Assembly: GCF_017811155.1 (NCBI RefSeq)
Contig: NZ_JACVCV010000001.1
Location: 372,001 to 436,000 of the forward strand
DNA length: 64,000 nt
DNA from: Lunatimonas salinarum
GTDB lineage: Bacteria; Bacteroidota; Bacteroidia; Cytophagales; Cyclobacteriaceae
Direction of reading: 5' to 3'
The notes under the pieces were generated by a model. The model was given only the letters and a program-made list of their open reading frames with translations. It had not been told where the DNA came from and did no database searches. Below are positions 18,610-27,424 of the stretch, one piece after another. The position numbers were made by a program, and so were the translations under genes. How positions within the stretch are numbered: position 1 is the stretch's first letter; each line of letters opens with the position of its first letter.

Positions 18610-20274
18610 ATGAAGAATTATGTGATCGGAGTCGATTTTGGAACAGATTCCGTGCGATCTGTACTGGTAGATACCTCAGATGGAAAGACGCTGGCAAGTG
18701 ATGTTTTTGCGTACCCAAGGTGGCGGGAAGGCAAATATTGTAAGCCAATTGCTAACCAGTTTAGGCAACATCCGCTTGACCATTTGGAAGGCATTACCCA
18801 AACGATACAAAACGTATTAAAAAGTACTGGCACAGACCCGGTGCTCGTTAAGGGCATCTGCATAGACACAACCGGATCTTCGCCCCTGCCTGTAAATGAA
18901 AGAGGTGAAGCTTTGGCGCTACAGCCCGGATTCTCTTCCGATCCGGATGCCATGATGATCCTGTGGAAGGATCATACTGCAATCGCCGAGGCTGATAAAA
19001 TAAACGAGCTGGCGCGCACTTGGGGCGGCGAAGATTACACCAAATACGAAGGAGGAATCTATTCATCCGAATGGTTTTGGGCAAAAATTTCACACATTTA
19101 CACGCATGCCCCGAAGGTAGCTGACGCTGCCTATTCGTGGATGGAACACTGTGATTATCTGACCGCGACGCTCACCGGGAATACCGACCCTCTGAAAGCC
19201 AAGCGTAGCCGCTGTGCGGCCGGGCACAAAGCACTTTGGCATGAAAGCTGGGACGGACTACCCGACAAGTCATTTTTGGCGAAGATCCATCCTGGCCTGG
19301 CACCACTAAGAGATCGCCTGTATTCGGAGACCTACACCTCGGATCAAGCAGCGGGCACACTCTCTCCTGAGTGGGCCGACAAATTAGGCTTGTTGGAAAG
19401 CACGGTGGTCGCAGTGGGTACATTTGATGCACATGCCGGGGCGGTGGGTGGTCAAGTGGCCGCAAATACCCTGGTAAAAGTGATGGGCACCTCTACCTGC
19501 GATATCATGATTGCTTCATATGACTCCTTGGGCGATAAGCTAGTAAAGGGAATTTGTGGACAGGTCGATGGTTCCGTCGTGCCTGGTACGATTGGACTGG
19601 AAGCTGGGCAATCCGGTTTTGGAGATGTGCTGGCTTGGTTTAAGAATCTCCTTGCCGATCCCGTGACGCAACTTATTGAAAACAGCAATTTATTGGACAG
19701 CAAGTCCAAAAGCGAATTGATCCAAGAGATCGAAGAAAAACTGTTGGCAACCCTGACAACGGAGGCCTTGCAAATAAATCCAGTAGAAAGCAACGTATTG
19801 GCCCTAGACTGGATAAACGGAAGGAGAACACCCGATGCCAATCAGCAACTTAAAGGAGCAATCCTTGGACTGACCATGGGCTCTGACGCGTCCACGGTTT
19901 TCAAAGCACTGGTGGACTCCATATGCTTTGGCTCTAGGCGAATCGTAGAACGGTTCCGGGAAGAAGGGATTACCATAGATGCAGTGGTTGGCTTAGGAGG
20001 GGTCGCCAAAAAATCCCCACTAGTGATGCAAACAATGGCTGACGTACTAAACATGCCCATTAAAGTGGCCACATCTGAACAGGCACCTGCCCTAGGGTCT
20101 GCTATGTACGCGGCTGTTGCCAGTGGTCTATATCCTACGCTTCAAGACGCCATTGACCGCATGGGCAACGGTTTTGACAAAACCTACTATCCAAACCCTG
20201 CACATGTAGCGGTGTATCAGGCATCTTATGAAAAATACCTCAAATTTGGCGGATTTATAGAATCAATGACCTGA
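18610..20274 (+). CDS. araB: Ribulokinase (FGGY family)
   Basis: A 554-residue FGGY kinase that would phosphorylate L-ribulose in arabinose breakdown. The N-terminal phosphate loop 'VDFGTDSVRSVLVD' is typical of ribulokinases, followed by 'KGICIDTTGSSPLPV', 'GTSTCDIM' and the C-terminal ATP-site segment 'VVGLGGVAKKSPLVMQTMADVLN'. Length agrees with AraB. A strong intrinsic terminator follows 35 bases after the stop. araD lies at 44919 and araR at 46013, so the arabinose genes are split, and araA is not in the window. Confidence 0.92.
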   Translation: MKNYVIGVDFGTDSVRSVLVDTSDGKTLASDVFAYPRWREGKYCKPIANQFRQHPLDHLEGITQTIQNVLKSTGTDPVLVKGICIDTTGSSPLPVNERGEALALQPGFSSDPDAMMILWKDHTAIAEADKINELARTWGGEDYTKYEGGIYSSEWFWAKISHIYTHAPKVADAAYSWMEHCDYLTATLTGNTDPLKAKRSRCAAGHKALWHESWDGLPDKSFLAKIHPGLAPLRDRLYSETYTSDQAAGTLSPEWADKLGLLESTVVAVGTFDAHAGAVGGQVAANTLVKVMGTSTCDIMIASYDSLGDKLVKGICGQVDGSVVPGTIGLEAGQSGFGDVLAWFKNLLADPVTQLIENSNLLDSKSKSELIQEIEEKLLATLTTEALQINPVESNVLALDWINGRRTPDANQQLKGAILGLTMGSDASTVFKALVDSICFGSRRIVERFREEGITIDAVVGLGGVAKKSPLVMQTMADVLNMPIKVATSEQAPALGSAMYAAVASGLYPTLQDAIDRMGNGFDKTYYPNPAHVAVYQASYEKYLKFGGFIESMT

Positions 20275-20621
20275 TAACCGGACAAAAAGAGACCGTCCTT
20301 ATTGATAGGCCGAAACCACCATGGTTTCGGCTTATTTTTTTAGCTAACTTCCTAACCTACAACAAATACACCTAATTCAAAAAAACCACACAGGCCAATC
20401 CAGTCGTTGTAAATATTTAATTTATTTTTGCTTGCATTATGATCGGGAAATTGCTAACATTATCCTACGTAAGAATTCCGTTGATTCGGTAAACAAAAAA
20501 GGATATAGGATGTTTACTCAGAGTTATTTGTTACAAAAGCCTATTTTCCGGAAGCGACCAAATAATAAACGGTTATCATCTTCGAAATTCATTTACAACA
20601 CCATCTTTAATCACAACTTGT
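20275..20621. other. Intergenic region after araB
   Basis: A 347-base AT-rich region. It holds the araB terminator (20309-20341) and the leader of the DUF4136 gene at 20622. A TATTTTTG at 20423-20430 resembles the Bacteroidota -7 element, but the nearest TTG is only 13 bases upstream, so I do not call a promoter. An open frame at 20432-20635 has no coding character. Confidence 0.5.
20309..20341 (+). terminator. Intrinsic terminator of araB
   Basis: Perfect 10-base-pair stem (GCCGAAACCA / TGGTTTCGGC) with a 3-base loop, followed by a T-rich run (TTATTTTTTT). It starts 35 bases after the araB stop. Confidence 0.88.
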
Positions 20622-21203
20622 ATGAAACACATTAACTACTTCATCCTTGTTATGCTGATCTTTTGTTCGGCCTGTCTGTCCCAGCGGGATTTTGTGGCTG
20701 AGTATGATTATAACTACCGAGGTGCCTTTAAGAAATATAAGACGTTCGGATTTGTAGAGGAAGAAAGCAAAGCCAATGACGCATTAAGTGAGGTAATTGA
20801 AAAGACCATCACTTCTAGGCTCGGTTCACAAGGATTCCGAGTCAAAGACAATAATCCAGATTTGCTCGTAATCTATAAACTGTATCAAAGTGAGGTTAGA
20901 TACAGGGGATACAACCAACCGGATTTCGACTTCTGGCTCAAAAAGCAGGGCATTGAACTTCTAGAAGACGAAGCTGACAGTATCGCACGGGAGAAAATGC
21001 GCGAAAACTACAATGCCATCAAATACACCCAAAACGATGGAATGTTGGTTATTTTGGTAATAGACCATAAAAAGGGGAATACGGTTTGGCAAGGCTATAC
21101 CAATGCCTTCTTTGACTATGAGTCTCCAAATATCAACATTGATCTCACTAGGGCCACCTACAAGGTAATGGATCAATTTAAGATTTTGACCACGCAGAAT
21201 TGA
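20622..21203 (+). CDS. DUF4136 lipoprotein
   Basis: A 193-residue protein with a lipoprotein signal ending 'LIFCSAC' (Cys18) and a DUF4136 domain, including 'FKKYKTFGF', 'LGSQGFRVKDNNPDLLVIYKL' and 'LVILVIDHKKGNTVWQGY'. It is distantly related to the gene at 15428 but lacks the Trp/Met/Gly-rich insertion and instead has a charged helix-like insert at about residues 95-135. Monocistronic by context: terminator of araB before it and a strong bidirectional terminator after it. Confidence 0.83.
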   Translation: MKHINYFILVMLIFCSACLSQRDFVAEYDYNYRGAFKKYKTFGFVEEESKANDALSEVIEKTITSRLGSQGFRVKDNNPDLLVIYKLYQSEVRYRGYNQPDFDFWLKKQGIELLEDEADSIAREKMRENYNAIKYTQNDGMLVILVIDHKKGNTVWQGYTNAFFDYESPNINIDLTRATYKVMDQFKILTTQN

Positions 21204-21222
21204 TGCTGCATTGTCATTTTGC

Positions 21223-21278
21223 CCAAAAGAAAAAGCGGGGTGCCATACGCTCGTATGGCACCCCGCTTTTTCTTTTGG
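21223..21278. terminator. Bidirectional intrinsic terminator, perfect 27-bp inverted repeat
   Basis: Arms at 21223-21249 and 21252-21278 are perfect complements of 27 bases with only a CT between them. The GC-rich core (GCGGGGTGCCATACG) is flanked by an A-rich left arm and a T-rich right arm, so on either strand the stem is followed by a U-rich stretch. It sits between two convergent genes (stops at 21203 and 21311), as expected for a shared terminator. Confidence 0.9.
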
Positions 21279-21310
21279 CTTTAGCATGCGGATTAAAAAA
21301 CCTAATTACT

Positions 21311-22045
21311 TCATTTCGCCGGCTTGTTGCGTACGTAAATAAGCTTATTATTGCTTTTAGGATGTATCCGCTCTTTCACTTCAAATTTCGCAATGGAACC
21401 TATCAGAGGCGTAAGCTTTTGAAATCCGTAGTTTCTGGAATCAAAATTTGGTTGCTTTTTTTGTAACAGATTTCCGACATCCCCAAGGAATGCCCATCCG
21501 TCATCATCTGCCAGATCAGAAATGGTGGAGGATATCAGACGCAGCATGGTCGGCGTAATCTGCTCAAATTGCTTTGTACCTCGTTCCTTACCTTTTACAT
21601 CATCCGTCTCTTGCTGCAATATCTCCAAATAAATAAACTTATCGCAGGCCACGATAAAGGGATCAGGAGTCTTCTTTTCACCTAGTCCGATGACCATCAT
21701 ACCTGCCTCTCTCAGGCGAGTCGCAAGTTTGGTGAAATCACTGTCACTGGAAACCAAACAGAACCCGTCGACTTTTTCTGAATAGAGTATGTCCATTGCG
21801 TCAATGATCATGGCCGAATCGGTGGCATTTTTACCAGAGGTGTAGCTATATTGCTGTATGGGATTGATCGCATTTTCCAAAAGGACCGCTTTCCACTTTC
21901 CCAGCTGCGGTTTGGTCCAGTCTCCATAGATTCGTTTGATGGTGGGATTGCCGTATTTGGCAATTTCCTCCATCATTTCCTTAACCTGTCCTGAAGGAAC
22001 GTTATCCGCGTCTATCAGCACAGCAAGTTTGTTGTCTTGGTGCAT
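21311..22045 (-). CDS. NYN-domain ribonuclease-like protein with C-terminal OST-HTH/LOTUS domain
   Basis: A 244-residue protein. The N-terminal NYN (PIN-like) domain shows its conserved acidic residues in 'LIDADNVP' (about residues 10-17), 'YGDW', 'TDSAMIIDAMD' and 'VSSDSDF', which place metal-binding Asp residues as in LabA/DUF88 proteins. The C-terminal part (about residues 160-240) fits an OST-HTH/LOTUS RNA-binding module, with 'GWAFLGDVGNLLQKKQPNFDSRNYGFQKLTPLI'-type spacing. Probable role is RNA cleavage or RNA binding in the cytoplasm; the target is unknown. It is convergent with the DUF4136 gene across the long inverted repeat. Confidence 0.88.
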   Translation of the reverse strand: MHQDNKLAVLIDADNVPSGQVKEMMEEIAKYGNPTIKRIYGDWTKPQLGKWKAVLLENAINPIQQYSYTSGKNATDSAMIIDAMDILYSEKVDGFCLVSSDSDFTKLATRLREAGMMVIGLGEKKTPDPFIVACDKFIYLEILQQETDDVKGKERGTKQFEQITPTMLRLISSTISDLADDDGWAFLGDVGNLLQKKQPNFDSRNYGFQKLTPLIGSIAKFEVKERIHPKSNNKLIYVRNKPAK

Positions 22046-22132
22046 ACTTTTCTTTCGGTATTAATAAGGTCGCTCTCGTCGTGCTCGATTCACTTGTTTA
22101 ATTGAAACGTAAAACAGCCCATTTCCTATCCA

Positions 22133-23782
22133 TTATTCCGCAGTTATCTGCACATTTCGAAACATAAAGGGATTGTCGCTAATCCGCAATTCCTGCCCGC
22201 TAAAGATTTCCACGTTTTTCAAGATCACTTCTTTGGTCAGTATATAGGGATATTTTTCCACATAGCTATTATCTGTCATTTTTGGATTAAAATTACCAAA
22301 AATGGCCGGACCCTGATAGTCTTCAGGATGGTTATAATCATATATGCGCAAATTTTCAATCTGAATTCGCTCAGGCATAAAACAGGTATAGCCAAAATCA
22401 TGCTGCCCGGAATTGGACCCACTAATCAAACTGGCACGGACATTCCTTCCAGCCGCTGGAACGAACACCGTGTTCTTGATGATCAACTCACCCTCCCAGG
22501 TACTTCCATAGTCAGAACGTAAATTGATCAGGTTTCTACCATAAACCGTGGAGTTTTCTAGCGTAAAAGTGCCGCTCCCAATTGCGTTGATACCTTGATG
22601 GCCCAGAATGGAGTTCTTTACCGTAGCATTGGCTACTCCCATGTGGGCATCAAACCTGGAAAAAACACACCTGTCCAAGGTGAGGTTCTTGCAATAGTTG
22701 GATCCAATAATGCCCCAGAATTGGGTATCATTTATATCATTTGTTTGGCTGCAATTTATAAAGGAAACATTCAACGCACGACCGAGGGAGATATCATAGG
22801 TACCCATTGAAACGGACACACCGGCAGCGCCGATGGTTTGGTATATCTTATGTCCCGTTAAAAGGCTGTTCTGCACCGTAACGTATGCGCATTCGCTCAC
22901 ATTGATAAACCCACCGTAGGGTGCCCCGTGATCGCCCTCTCCGGTTACCCGATGTTCCAATCCATCCACTAGCACATTCGAGCGCTTGATTCCAATACCC
23001 CTGCTGTAGTAAGTATATTTCGACTCCGCTTGATTTGCGATGGTGGTAAACTTGCCTCCCCGGATGGTAAGGGTTTTCTCATCCATCGGAAGTGCGGTAA
23101 TATCTGTAATCTGATCAAAATCCCAGATAATAGGCGCATCCATATCCACATTTCCGGACTTATCGACTATAAAAATATCCGTTTGAGGTGCTCCGTTATT
23201 CTGGTTGGGACCGAAACGGATATACCGCTTTACGTTGGCATCGTTTACGGTGATCAAGCTGGCAGTCGGAAGGGTGACATCGATCTTGGATTGGTTGCGT
23301 TTCAGGGAAGAAATACCCTTCAATTTATACGGGCGCAGGGTAGAGTTAACCAAAAAAACCTGTGCCGTTCGGTCCTCCACTCGGGTATCATCTATGATAA
23401 ATAGCGCTTTGCCAAAATCAGTGTCGGTCTGTATGATTGCAGTCCGCCTTTTTCCGCTGAGATAATAAACCGCATCGTCTTCTGCCTTTACCGCAAGCCC
23501 TTCCTGATTAGCAAAGGCGTGGGTTGCTACAATCACATCAAAATCATCGGTTATACCGTCTCCTTTGGCTCCCAAATCTCCATAGCCGACCCAGCCTTTC
23601 GACCGGAAAGCCTCCGCATCATTTGGGGCCACGTTTACCGAAATTTTACCCTTTGAATTCGTTCGAACTTCCGTCGTTCGACCTTTCGATGTGATGGATA
23701 CCTCGTCTTGCTTGACGGTTGACTGCCCAAAGCCCATGCCTACTAGGCTTACTACTAGGACAAAAATAAAGATGGATTTCAT
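22133..23782 (-). CDS. Secreted right-handed beta-helix repeat protein
   Basis: A 549-residue protein with a Sec signal peptide (MKSIFIFVLVVSLVGMGFGQ). The segment 'GWVGYGDLGAKGDGITDD' at about residues 65-82 is the opening seen in pectate lyase superfamily/GH28-like beta-helix proteins. The C-terminal half is built of short repeated strands ('VTVQNSLLTG', 'LTLDRCVFSR', 'ATVKNSILG', 'FTLENSTVYG', 'LIIKNTVF') that form beta-helix rungs. It is probably a polysaccharide-active enzyme or binding protein at the cell surface, but I see no certain catalytic residues and do not name a substrate. Confidence 0.82.
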   Translation of the reverse strand: MKSIFIFVLVVSLVGMGFGQSTVKQDEVSITSKGRTTEVRTNSKGKISVNVAPNDAEAFRSKGWVGYGDLGAKGDGITDDFDVIVATHAFANQEGLAVKAEDDAVYYLSGKRRTAIIQTDTDFGKALFIIDDTRVEDRTAQVFLVNSTLRPYKLKGISSLKRNQSKIDVTLPTASLITVNDANVKRYIRFGPNQNNGAPQTDIFIVDKSGNVDMDAPIIWDFDQITDITALPMDEKTLTIRGGKFTTIANQAESKYTYYSRGIGIKRSNVLVDGLEHRVTGEGDHGAPYGGFINVSECAYVTVQNSLLTGHKIYQTIGAAGVSVSMGTYDISLGRALNVSFINCSQTNDINDTQFWGIIGSNYCKNLTLDRCVFSRFDAHMGVANATVKNSILGHQGINAIGSGTFTLENSTVYGRNLINLRSDYGSTWEGELIIKNTVFVPAAGRNVRASLISGSNSGQHDFGYTCFMPERIQIENLRIYDYNHPEDYQGPAIFGNFNPKMTDNSYVEKYPYILTKEVILKNVEIFSGQELRISDNPFMFRNVQITAE

Positions 23783-23909
23783 TCTTGGTTCGTTTTATCC
23801 CTTCCTACCAATTTGCGGGTATAAGGGCCGTTATTTAGGTGAGTTAATTGCTAAAGATGCACATAAACCGTAAATTTTCAGTCCCGATCATGTAAAAGTT
23901 GATCTACCC

Positions 23910-24938
23910 ATGCAAAAGATACGCGCGATCCCCATAGTTCTTTGTTGCCTTTTGGCAATTTCAATGGTGCACCACGGAAACGCAAGACAACAACCTGCTG
24001 TTAAAGCTGTAAATGACCGAACGAATAGCACCATCCCCATTCGCTTTGACGATACTTCGCAGGCCCTGTGGCAAGCGGACTTTGAACTGGTAGCGATACC
24101 TTCCTCCAAAGACGGCGTGGAGCAAAAAGCCTACCTCTACAAGGCAAAATCTACCGAACCCCGGCCTTTAATTGTAAGCCTTCATACCTGGAGCGGAACC
24201 TATGAACAAAAAGATGATCTGGCCCTGCTTTGCAAGCAAAAGGACCTAAATTATATTCATCCGGATTTTCGCGGCGCCAACCGCACCTTCGATGCCTGCT
24301 GCAGTGAACTCGCCTTGAGCGATATCGATGACGCCATTGCCTATGCCTTACGAAACGCCCCGGTGGACACTTCCAAAATATACGTTATCGGCGTGAGTGG
24401 AGGAGGATATGCCACGCTAAGCACCTTTATGAAGTCCGTCCACCCTATCAGGAAATTTTCGGCATGGGCATCCATTTCCGATTTGACGGCCTGGCACCAT
24501 GAGAGTCAAATCAGAAAAAATCGCTATGCAAAAGACATCTTGGATTGTACGGGGTCCGGAGCCTCGCTTGACACCCTACTCGCAAAGGCACGCTCTCCTC
24601 TTTTTTGGGAGACACCTACCGAAAAACTGAAGCAGGCCGAACTCCATATTTACGCAGGAATTTACGATGGTATACAAGGCAGTGTCCCCATCACCCATTC
24701 CATCAATTTCTACAATAAACTGCTAAGAGATCAGGGCATAACCGATGTCAACCACTACGTATCTGATACGGAAAAGCTGACGCTGCTGGAGAGGCGTCAA
24801 CCCTTGGGGGAATTCGGCAGCATCGGTGGTAGACGCGTTTGCTTGGTGAAAGAATCCGGCAGCCTTCGAATCACCGTATTCGAAGGAAACCACGAAATGT
24901 TAACGGAATATGCCCTGGAAAAATTAGTGGGTGAATAA
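23910..24938 (+). CDS. Secreted alpha/beta hydrolase (prolyl oligopeptidase/esterase-like)
   Basis: A 342-residue protein with a signal peptide (MQKIRAIPIVLCCLLAISMVHHGNA). The alpha/beta hydrolase core shows 'RPLIVSLHTWSGTYEQ' and the nucleophile elbow 'VIGVSGGGYAT' with Ser at about residue 161, followed by 'YAGIYDGIQGSVPITHS' (acid loop region) and a final 'FEGNHEML' whose His is the probable catalytic base. Divergent from the beta-helix gene with 127 bases between the starts, so the two may be co-regulated and act on the same polymer; this is inference. Confidence 0.85.
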   Translation: MQKIRAIPIVLCCLLAISMVHHGNARQQPAVKAVNDRTNSTIPIRFDDTSQALWQADFELVAIPSSKDGVEQKAYLYKAKSTEPRPLIVSLHTWSGTYEQKDDLALLCKQKDLNYIHPDFRGANRTFDACCSELALSDIDDAIAYALRNAPVDTSKIYVIGVSGGGYATLSTFMKSVHPIRKFSAWASISDLTAWHHESQIRKNRYAKDILDCTGSGASLDTLLAKARSPLFWETPTEKLKQAELHIYAGIYDGIQGSVPITHSINFYNKLLRDQGITDVNHYVSDTEKLTLLERRQPLGEFGSIGGRRVCLVKESGSLRITVFEGNHEMLTEYALEKLVGE

Positions 24939-25138
24939 CTTGTAGAATGATACTCGGATTCCATAAAAGGGAGAAAACAGCCAATACAAACCGCCGCAAT
25001 TCCAGGCAAGGAATGAAAAATCCAAACCTACAAACTGCTCCCTTTAGTAAACCCGAAAACCACTTAACCGCTGCTTACTTGGATTACCAAAAGGAAGCCG
25101 CTAAGTGGTCACGGGGCACTCCTGGAAGATGACCAAGG

Positions 25139-26470
25139 CTACTTGCTAGGTTTGATCGCCCCTTTAAGTATCAGATATCCTGCAAAGCCCGACAACAACG
25201 AAGCCATCAGAATTCCCATTTTGGCCTGACCTATCATCATGGGGTCCTCAAAAGCCAGGGAATTTATAAAAAGGGACATGGTAAACCCTATAGCCGCCAA
25301 AAGTGAAATCCCCAACATCATGGATGTGTTGATGCCTTTTGGTTTTTTAAACCACCCAAGCTTGATCCCCAACATAGACAGACCAAAGACGCCCAGCAAC
25401 TTACCGACTACCAGTCCAATGCCTACACCTAGGGCCACTTGACTACTGATCATTTCCAGCCAATCATTTTCAATGGCTACACCCGCATTGGCCAGCGCAA
25501 AAATGGGCATGACGACGAAAACTACTAGCCCATGCATGCTTCTCTCCAACCGTTGCAGTGGCGATATGGATGCTTTGGACAATCGCTTAATTTCACCAAT
25601 GATATTTTCCTCATCTGAAGTGAGCAGGTATTTGTCGTTTTTGGCGCGGCTGGCAATTTTGAATTTTTCGGTGAGCTCCGATATGGCTTTTAGGTAACGT
25701 GCCTTGTCAACTCTTCTATCAGCCGGAATAATGGAGGCCACTAACACGGCAGCCACCGTCGCGTGCACACCAGAAAGCAATGTAGCAAGCCACACCCCTC
25801 CAATCCCCAGCACAGCATACACTAGCACACTCCGTACCCCGACTAAATTTAAACCTATCATGAGTGCAAAAACAGACGCTCCATAACTCAGGTCGATTAA
25901 TGAGATTTCCGAAGTATAAAAAAATGCAACAATTAGTACCGCACCTAGGTCATCAATAATCGCCAAGGCAGTAAGAAACACTTTTAGCTGTATGGGAACC
26001 TTGGGCCCCAAGAGGTATAATACCCCCAACGCAAAAGCAATGTCTGTGGCCATCGGAATCCCCCAACCATTCATGGCTGCCGGATTTCCACTACTGTTAA
26101 TGGCAACGTAAATCAACGCCGGAAAAACCATCCCGCCGATGGCTGCTACAATTGGCAATAGCACATTCCTGGGATTGGACAGTTCTCCAGCAATTATTTC
26201 CCGCTTCAATTCGAGTCCAACCACAAAGAAAAAAATAGACATCAGACCATCATTGATCCAAAGCAACAAGGATTTATATACGCTGAATTCCCCTAGTGTA
26301 AATCCAATCCGTTGGCTTAACAACCATTGAATGGACTCATTTGCCGGAGAGTTTGCCAAGATCAACGCCAATAGTGCGGAGAAGAAGAGCAAAAACGAGC
26401 TAAAGGTGCTCTTTTGGATAAATTGCACCAAGGGGCTAAGCGTACTAAATACGAGTTTTTGAGCCGTCAT
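25139..26470 (-). CDS. nhaA: Na+/H+ antiporter NhaA
   Basis: A 443-residue membrane protein with 12 predicted hydrophobic segments. The NhaA signature 'ALAIIDDLGAVLIVAFFY' contains the adjacent Asp pair that binds Na+ and H+, and the opening 'LANSPANESIQWL' and 'WINDGLMSIFFFVVGLELKREI' are typical. It exchanges cytoplasmic Na+ for external H+ in the inner membrane. A larger cytoplasmic loop (about residues 255-290), rich in Lys and Glu, is longer than in the E. coli protein, as seen in other Bacteroidota. Confidence 0.95.
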   Translation of the reverse strand: MTAQKLVFSTLSPLVQFIQKSTFSSFLLFFSALLALILANSPANESIQWLLSQRIGFTLGEFSVYKSLLLWINDGLMSIFFFVVGLELKREIIAGELSNPRNVLLPIVAAIGGMVFPALIYVAINSSGNPAAMNGWGIPMATDIAFALGVLYLLGPKVPIQLKVFLTALAIIDDLGAVLIVAFFYTSEISLIDLSYGASVFALMIGLNLVGVRSVLVYAVLGIGGVWLATLLSGVHATVAAVLVASIIPADRRVDKARYLKAISELTEKFKIASRAKNDKYLLTSDEENIIGEIKRLSKASISPLQRLERSMHGLVVFVVMPIFALANAGVAIENDWLEMISSQVALGVGIGLVVGKLLGVFGLSMLGIKLGWFKKPKGINTSMMLGISLLAAIGFTMSLFINSLAFEDPMMIGQAKMGILMASLLSGFAGYLILKGAIKPSK

Positions 26471-26836
26471 ATCATCTTTCTATTGATTTGAAACTTCATA
26501 CGGATTTGAACAAAAAATAATTATGGGTTCCATAAATATTTTTGATATTTCCGAAAATCCCAAATAAACTAAGGATTTGACTTTCTTATACGGATAAACT
26601 TAAAAAAAGATTGCTTTGCTTACAAAAAATAATTATCCCTACTTTATAAAAGTAAAACTACTACCGGGTAGGTGCGGTAGCAGGTCAGAAGCTCTTTCCC
26701 GTCCACTTACCATAACTTTCTTTAGAGCACGAACCTTCGATTTACTTCTATATTTGCTATTGCCAAATACACCCTTGTTACATAATAAACCTTCTTCTTT
26801 CCTTCTTCATTGTCGAGTCGCTATTTGCCTGATTTT
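26471..26836. other. Intergenic region between nhaA and the truncated metallopeptidase
   Basis: A 366-base region. Left part is the AT-rich leader of nhaA. The right part (from about 26640) lies where the missing C-terminal half of the YgjP-like gene should be, but none of the six frames shows HExxH or related motifs, so the sequence there is unrelated. A small imperfect hairpin (CTACCG...CGGTAG) is near 26660-26680. No gene is supported. Confidence 0.5.
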
Positions 26837-27424
26837 TTACAGTCTTTGTCCAACTGTTCTTTTGTCGGCTGTGTGTGCTTTTATCAATTCAGGATTGAGG
26901 ATGATTTTTCCTTTGGGTGTACAGCTTCCCCAACGTGTCGGCATATCCCGTAAAACAATAGAACTTGGCTCTACTTTGTGCTTTTTAAAATTTTCGATTA
27001 GGGGTTTTGCAATGGAGTGGAACTTTTCTCTGGCATGTTCCAGGTACCATTCATTCAATAACTCCTTTGTTCTCGCCCTGTTAATAGTGGTGACCAAAAT
27101 GAATTTCCCCTTTAGCTTAACAGACTCCTCTTTGCCCTCTTGAATTTGCAAACGATATTGTCTGCCCATATACAAATGTGTTTCTCCACTGATGAATTTT
27201 CGTTGAGGGGTCTTGGGGTGAAAGGATAAAAAAAAGCTTTGCTGCTTGATTATCCAGGGTGCTTTTTTTCGTATTTTTTCTTTTATTGTTTCCAGAGATG
27301 TGTCTGTCGGCGCTTTTACCAATACTTCCATTTCAGGTGTCACTGTAATCCCAAGTGATTTCCTGTTGGAATACTCCAAACGAAAATCTATTGTCCTGCT
27401 TCCGAATTGTATGGCTGCTGTCAT
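26837..27424 (-). pseudogene. YgjP-like (M48/SprT-type) metallopeptidase, truncated before the HExxH motif
   Basis: 195 residues of a DUF45/YgjP metallopeptidase of the kind often found at the end of type I restriction operons. The N-terminal two-thirds are intact ('FRLEYSNRKSLGITVTPE', 'RWGSCTPKGKIILNPELI' near residues 163-180). In intact relatives the sequence then goes on to the zinc-binding HExxH helix; here after 'NPELIKA' about 12 unrelated residues and a stop follow, so all catalytic residues are missing. The start overlaps the hsdR stop as TAATG. It is not able to act as a peptidase as it stands; sequencing error seems unlikely because no downstream frame carries the missing part. 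Confidence 0.8.

Noticed and set aside
20423-20430. TATTTTTG as a -7 element for the DUF4136 gene at 20622
   Set aside because: The nearest TTG is only 13 bases upstream, too close for this promoter type.
20432-20635. 67-residue open frame upstream of the DUF4136 gene
   Set aside because: No family-like features, AT-rich composition, overlaps the start of a clear gene.
24947-25132. 61-residue frame between the hydrolase and nhaA genes
   Set aside because: Low-complexity, no homologous motif, and it lies in an intergenic region with only weak inverted repeats.
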